Shown piece by piece: positions 31,642-35,390 of a stretch of 35,390 nucleotides of DNA. This DNA comes from Oscillospiraceae bacterium (GTDB lineage Bacteria; Bacillota; Clostridia; UMGS1810), in assembly GCA_015069095.1 (NCBI GenBank), contig SVJH01000021.1:1-35390 (forward strand). Direction: 5' to 3'. A program made the position numbers and the translations under genes. Each line of letters starts with the position of its first letter. Positions within the stretch are counted from its first letter, which is position 1. The notes below the pieces were generated by a model. The model saw nothing but the letters and a program-made list of their open reading frames with translations, was not told the DNA's origin and made no database searches.

Positions 31642-33564
31642 TTATTTACTTGTTTCTCTTGTGTAGTTAAGTAATCCGCCAAGCACCATCATTTCTCTTT
31701 GACGGTCTGAAAGTGCGATGTTTACTTTATACTCCTCACCTTTTGTAATGTTTTTAACGATTATTTCATCACATTCCATAACATTTTTTGCAGCATTTTC
31801 GATTTTTAATTCATCATACATATCTATTTTATCATAATCAGCTTCATTTGTAAATGTCATTGGAAGTATACCTGAATTTATAAGGTTTGCCATATGAATT
31901 CTTGCAAATGATTTTGCAATTACGCCTTTAATTCCAAGATAAAGCGGAACAAGAGCCGCATGTTCTCTTGATGAACCTTGTCCGTAGTTAGAACCTGCAA
32001 TAATAAATCCGCCGCCGTTTTCTTTTGCACGCTGTGAGAATTTATCATCACAAGGAGCTAAACAGAAAGATGACAAATAAGGAATATTTGAGCGATATGG
32101 AAGTAGTTTTGCATTTGATGGCATAATGTGGTCTGTTGTAATGTTATCTTCAACTTTAATAAGTGATTTTCCAACTATTTCATCGCCCATTTTTGTGTTA
32201 ACTGGGAATTCTTTGATGTTTGGTCCTTTTATAACTTCAACATCGTCGCCTTCTTTAGCAGGAGCAACTACCATATTATCGTTTATAAGGAATTTTTCAG
32301 GCATATCAACGTGATTTGAAAATTCAAGTTCTGTTGGGTCTGTAAGATAGCCTGTAATTGCACTTAGTGCAGCAGTTTCAGGGCTTACAAGATAAACCTG
32401 AGCCGATGCTGTACCGCTTCTTCCTTCAAAGTTTCTGTTAAATGTTCTAAGTGAAACAGCATTTGTTTTTGGAGACTGTCCCATACCGATACAAGGACCG
32501 CAAGCAGATTCAAGTATTCTTGCACCTGCAGCTATCATATCAGCAAGAGCGCCGTTTTCGCTAATCATATTAAATACCTGTTTTGAACCCGGTGCAATTA
32601 CCAAACTTACATCTTCGTGAACTGTTTTACCTTTAAGTATTCTTGCAACTTTCATCATATCCATATATGATGAGTTTGTACAACTTCCGATTGCTACCTG
32701 GTCAACTTTTATTTTACCGATATTTTTAACTGTATCTACATTGTCAGGCATATGAGGTTTTGCAGCAAGCGGAACAAGTTTAGATAAGTCTATTGTGATT
32801 TCTTCGTCGTATACTGCATCTTCGTCTGCTTTAATTTCAACAAAATCTTCTTCTCTGCCTTGTGCTTTAAGGAATGATTTTGTAACTTCATCACTTGGGA
32901 AAATACTTGTTGTTGCGCCAAGTTCAGCACCCATATTTGTAATTGTTGAACGTTCAGGAACAGTGAGTGTTTTTACGCCTTCGCCTGTGTATTCAATTAC
33001 TTTTCCTACGCCGCCTTTTACAGTTAAAATTCTAAGTACTTCTAAAATAATATCTTTTGCAGCAACCCATTTGTTTAATTTTCCAACAAGGTTAACTTTA
33101 ACAACTTTTGGCATTGTAATATAATATGCGCCGCCGCCCATTGCAACAGCAACATCAAGTCCACCTGCACCTATTGCAAGCATACCAATACCGCCGCCTG
33201 TTGGTGTATGGCTGTCAGAACCAAGTAATGTCTGACCAGGAATACCAAATCTTTCAAGATGTACCTGATGGCAAATACCATTACCAGGTCTTGAAAAATA
33301 AATTCCGTGTTTTTTAGTTACTGTCTGTATAAATTTCTGGTCGTCAGCATTTTCAAAACCTGACTGTAATGTATTGTGGTCAATATATGCTACTGATCTT
33401 TTTGTTTTTACTCTTGGAATACCCATTGCTTCAAATTCAAGATACGCCATTGTACCTGTTGAATCCTGAGTAAGTGTCTGGTCTATTCTGATAGCAATTT
33501 CCTCGCCTGCTACCATATTACCTGAAACTAAATGGTCTTTGATAATCTTTTGTGTAATATTCAT
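31642..33564 (-). CDS. Aconitate hydratase
   Basis: [4Fe-4S] enzyme converting citrate to isocitrate, 640 residues, the shorter mitochondrial/clostridial type. Domains 1-3 hold the cluster cysteines (SCTNSSY and ACGPCIGMG) and the HTPTGGGIGML and PGSKQV motifs; a linker leads to the C-terminal swivel domain (about 500-640) with GSNYGQGSSREHAA, the substrate-binding serine-arginine motif. AGGAGG precedes the ATG, within the end of the MATE gene region. It is followed by isocitrate dehydrogenase, so together they supply 2-oxoglutarate for glutamate. Homoaconitase and isopropylmalate isomerase are smaller or split and do not fit. Confidence 0.93.
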   Translation of the reverse strand: MNITQKIIKDHLVSGNMVAGEEIAIRIDQTLTQDSTGTMAYLEFEAMGIPRVKTKRSVAYIDHNTLQSGFENADDQKFIQTVTKKHGIYFSRPGNGICHQVHLERFGIPGQTLLGSDSHTPTGGGIGMLAIGAGGLDVAVAMGGGAYYITMPKVVKVNLVGKLNKWVAAKDIILEVLRILTVKGGVGKVIEYTGEGVKTLTVPERSTITNMGAELGATTSIFPSDEVTKSFLKAQGREEDFVEIKADEDAVYDEEITIDLSKLVPLAAKPHMPDNVDTVKNIGKIKVDQVAIGSCTNSSYMDMMKVARILKGKTVHEDVSLVIAPGSKQVFNMISENGALADMIAAGARILESACGPCIGMGQSPKTNAVSLRTFNRNFEGRSGTASAQVYLVSPETAALSAITGYLTDPTELEFSNHVDMPEKFLINDNMVVAPAKEGDDVEVIKGPNIKEFPVNTKMGDEIVGKSLIKVEDNITTDHIMPSNAKLLPYRSNIPYLSSFCLAPCDDKFSQRAKENGGGFIIAGSNYGQGSSREHAALVPLYLGIKGVIAKSFARIHMANLINSGILPMTFTNEADYDKIDMYDELKIENAAKNVMECDEIIVKNITKGEEYKVNIALSDRQREMMVLGGLLNYTRETSK

Positions 33565-33566
33565 TT

Positions 33567-34934
33567 TTAAGCCTCCTGCAAAGTTTTTATCCTTGTATTA
33601 TATAAATTGATTACAAGTCCTATGCAGACGATAAGTGATAGAATCTCTGCAATCGGAAATGCTAACCATGTTGCACTAACGCCAAATTGTGACAGATAAT
33701 ATGCCACAGGAAGTATTATGACAAGTTGTCTTAATACTGAAACACACAAACTGTATGTTCCTTTGCCGACCGCCTGGAAAAGTGTTGATGACATAATTCC
33801 AAGTGCTGCCGGTATAAAGTTTATACAAATTATTCTAAGTGCCGGAATACCTATTTCCATCATTTCTTTATTCGCATTAAATATCGATAAAAGAATATGA
33901 GGAATTGTCATAAATAAAACTGTTCCGACAATCATTATTATTAGCGCAATAAGAATTGCTTTTTTATAGCAGTCCATAAGTCGCATTTTGTTTCTTGCAC
34001 CAAAGTTATATCCCATAATAGGCATTACACCTTGATTCAAGCCGAATACAGGCATAAATACAAATGACTGAAGTTTAAAGTAAATACCAAGTACCGCAAC
34101 TGCAACTTCACTAAGTGTAATAAGTATCATATTTAAAAATGTTGTAAGAACAGATGCTATACTTTGCATAAGAATGGCAGGAATACCTACCTGATATATA
34201 TTTTTTATAATTTTGAAATCCAATTTAAAGTTTTTAAATGAAAAACTAACGTGAAAATCCTTTCTTTTTACAACATAATACGCATAAACAGCAGATATAA
34301 TCTGACCTATTACTGTTGCTGTTGCAGCACCTGCAACTCCCATTTTCGGAATACCAAAATATCCGAATATAAATATCGGGTCAAGTATTATGTTTGAAAT
34401 TGCACCTATAAGTTGAAACATCATAGGATAAAACATATTACCTGTTGCCTGAACTATTTTTTCAACACTTGTTGCATAAAATGCACCTATCGAAAATACC
34501 ATTACAATTGTAAGGTAAGTTTTTGCATCTTTTATAATTACATCACTTGTAGATGGCGAAGAACACATTTTTATAAATGGTCCTGATAAAAACAGTCCTG
34601 CAATAACAAAAATTATCCATGTTGCAACCGCTAATACTATGCCGTGCGCTGCTGCTAAATTTGCTTCGTCCTGTTTCCTTTCGCCAAGTCTTCTTGATAT
34701 AAGTGAATTTGCACCAACACCCGTACCTACTGAAAATGCAACTATCATCATTTGCATAGGATACGCGAGCGACACGCTTGTTAGAGCATCGCCGCTTATT
34801 TGCGAAACAAATATACTGTCTACTATATTATAAAGCGACATTATAAGCATTGAAAACATAGCCGGAAGAGACATATTTAAAATGAGTTTAAGCATTGGCA
34901 TAGTGCCCATTTTATTGCTTTTTTCATCTGCCAC
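33567..34934 (-). CDS. MATE family multidrug/cation exporter
   Basis: Twelve-helix inner-membrane exporter of the MATE family, 455 residues, probably driven by sodium or protons. Two homologous halves are visible: first half LILNMSLPAMFSMLIMSLYNIVDSIFV, second half around KNIYQVGIPAILMQSIASVL. The frame starts at a GTG (34943), but the GTG at 34934 has GAGGTGG 5 bases upstream and is the better start. Stop and the aconitase start are 2 bases apart. Its presence as first gene of a central-metabolism run is unusual; it may export an organic acid or drug, which the sequence does not tell. Confidence 0.92.
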   Translation of the reverse strand: MADEKSNKMGTMPMLKLILNMSLPAMFSMLIMSLYNIVDSIFVSQISGDALTSVSLAYPMQMMIVAFSVGTGVGANSLISRRLGERKQDEANLAAAHGIVLAVATWIIFVIAGLFLSGPFIKMCSSPSTSDVIIKDAKTYLTIVMVFSIGAFYATSVEKIVQATGNMFYPMMFQLIGAISNIILDPIFIFGYFGIPKMGVAGAATATVIGQIISAVYAYYVVKRKDFHVSFSFKNFKLDFKIIKNIYQVGIPAILMQSIASVLTTFLNMILITLSEVAVAVLGIYFKLQSFVFMPVFGLNQGVMPIMGYNFGARNKMRLMDCYKKAILIALIIMIVGTVLFMTIPHILLSIFNANKEMMEIGIPALRIICINFIPAALGIMSSTLFQAVGKGTYSLCVSVLRQLVIILPVAYYLSQFGVSATWLAFPIAEILSLIVCIGLVINLYNTRIKTLQEA

Positions 34935-34973
34935 TTTTTCCACCTCGTAAAAATATCAAAATATAATCAGTTT

Positions 34974-35002
34974 ATTATATCATAAAAGGTTTTATTTTTC
35001 AA
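34974..35002 (-). promoter_or_regulatory. Promoter of the MATE-aconitase-icd-rex run
   Basis: On the minus strand, TTGAAA (35002-34997), a 17-base spacer and TATAAT (34979-34974), 40 bases before the MATE start codon. Confidence 0.75.
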
Positions 35003-35111
35003 CTGTAAATCGCAGTTTATATGAATATTTTTTCGATAAAATAATAAATATTTTTCAAAAAATTCAAAACAAATGTACTTTTGTAAATTTTGTACTTTTA
35101 AACGTAAAAAA

Positions 35112-35280
35112 CTCCACTTAAGTGCGTTGTTCTTAGGGATAAAAAACAACCCAAGTAATTTTAAAGTTACTTGGGTATTTTTATTAATATTGTAGGGGAG
35201 GGGCTCTGTCCCCTCCCGTATTTCTTGGGTGTTTTTGCTATTGTTGTAGGAAATGGCGATTTTCGACATTCCGTTTTTCA
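35112..35280 (+). repeat. Second, partial member of the intergenic repeat family
   Basis: Starts with CTCCACTTAAGTGCGTTGTTCTTAGGGATAAAA-type sequence (35112-35144), close to the end of the 27993-28322 element. The same order follows: a terminator-like stem (35149-35158 / 35167-35176, ACCCAAGTAA / TTACTTGGGT) with ATTTTTATT after it, then an ATTGTAGGGGA unit with an 8-bp stem (35196-35203 / 35210-35217), then a second TTGTAGGAAATGG unit (35249-35272). The inner CTCCCTTG part and the far inverted end are missing. Confidence 0.7.
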
Positions 35281-35329
35281 CAAAATTATTTCAACATAAA
35301 ATCGTTAGTTTACTTTCATGTCTCCGACG

Positions 35330-35386
35330 GGTTCTTTTGGCGAATAAAGAACCAAAAACGCGGGGATTTCGGTCGAGAACCTCGAC
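35330..35386. repeat. Hairpin pair at the right edge
   Basis: GGTTCTTT (35330-35337) pairs with AAAGAACC (35346-35353), and GTCGAG (35372-35377) pairs with CTCGAC (35381-35386). Between the repeat and these hairpins (35281-35320) I see nothing identifiable. The same kind of GGTT..AACC hairpin opens the window at 29-48. Confidence 0.5.
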
Positions 35387-35390
35387 TTGA

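Noticed and set aside
34967-35281. Minus-strand open frame of 104 codons upstream of the MATE gene
   Set aside because: It overlaps the MATE promoter and the repeat hairpins, and its protein has no recognisable features.

Overview
The window looks like chromosome of a low-GC, strictly anaerobic Firmicute of class Clostridia, probably a gut or rumen plant-fibre degrader. The evidence is AT-rich DNA with strong AGGAGG-type ribosome sites and TTGACA-N17-TATAAT promoters, the electron-bifurcating NfnAB complex, a DnaD/DnaI replication pair, a Rex repressor, a large modular GH10 xylanase, and secreted proteins carrying copper-amine-oxidase-N (CuAO-N) stalk modules. I saw no tRNA, rRNA operon, CRISPR array, phage gene or transposase.

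Layout. (1) 58-7806, minus strand: a seven-gene run ddl-murI-DUF1934-argS-S41 protease-nfnA-nfnB with a consensus promoter before ddl; it joins cell-wall precursor synthesis, arginyl-tRNA charging, a secreted protease and redox balancing. (2) 7897-9942, plus: dnaD-like and dnaI-like primosome genes behind a perfect promoter, ending in a hairpin shared with the convergent genes. (3) 9969-15107, minus: two half-size TauE/SafE membrane genes, murD and three tandem M42 aminopeptidases, tightly packed. (4) 15172-15466, minus: a structured RNA gene that I read as 6S RNA, with its own promoter and terminator. (5) 15501-15668, minus: a small DUF1540 Cys-rich protein. (6) 15766-21935, plus: pdxK-SDR-AraC regulator, then the xylanase with its own promoter region, where a 21-bp-spaced direct repeat may be the AraC-protein operator. 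(7) 21937-23919, plus: a PHP phosphoesterase and a GxDLY/SGNH esterase. (8) 23937-27388: a small XRE repressor divergent from an HtrA-type protease and a 630-residue secreted protein, both with CuAO-N modules. (9) 27396-28062: inorganic pyrophosphatase. (10) 27993-28322: a composite inverted-repeat element lying exactly between two convergent genes. (11) 28325-35002, minus: MATE exporter-aconitase-isocitrate dehydrogenase-rex-HprK-like kinase-PqqD-like protein-S26 peptidase. (12) 35112-35390: a second, partial member of the repeat family plus more hairpins.

How it fits together. The xylanase, its AraC neighbour, the esterase and the PHP protein suggest use of substituted xylan. NfnAB, Rex and the aconitase/isocitrate dehydrogenase pair suggest fermentative redox control with a partial oxidative branch to 2-oxoglutarate. 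The least explained module is the kinase/PqqD/S26 trio behind rex: it has the parts of a peptide-modification (RiPP-like) pathway but no visible precursor or modifying enzyme. The repeat family, whose hairpins keep pairing while their bases change, is the most interesting non-coding signal.
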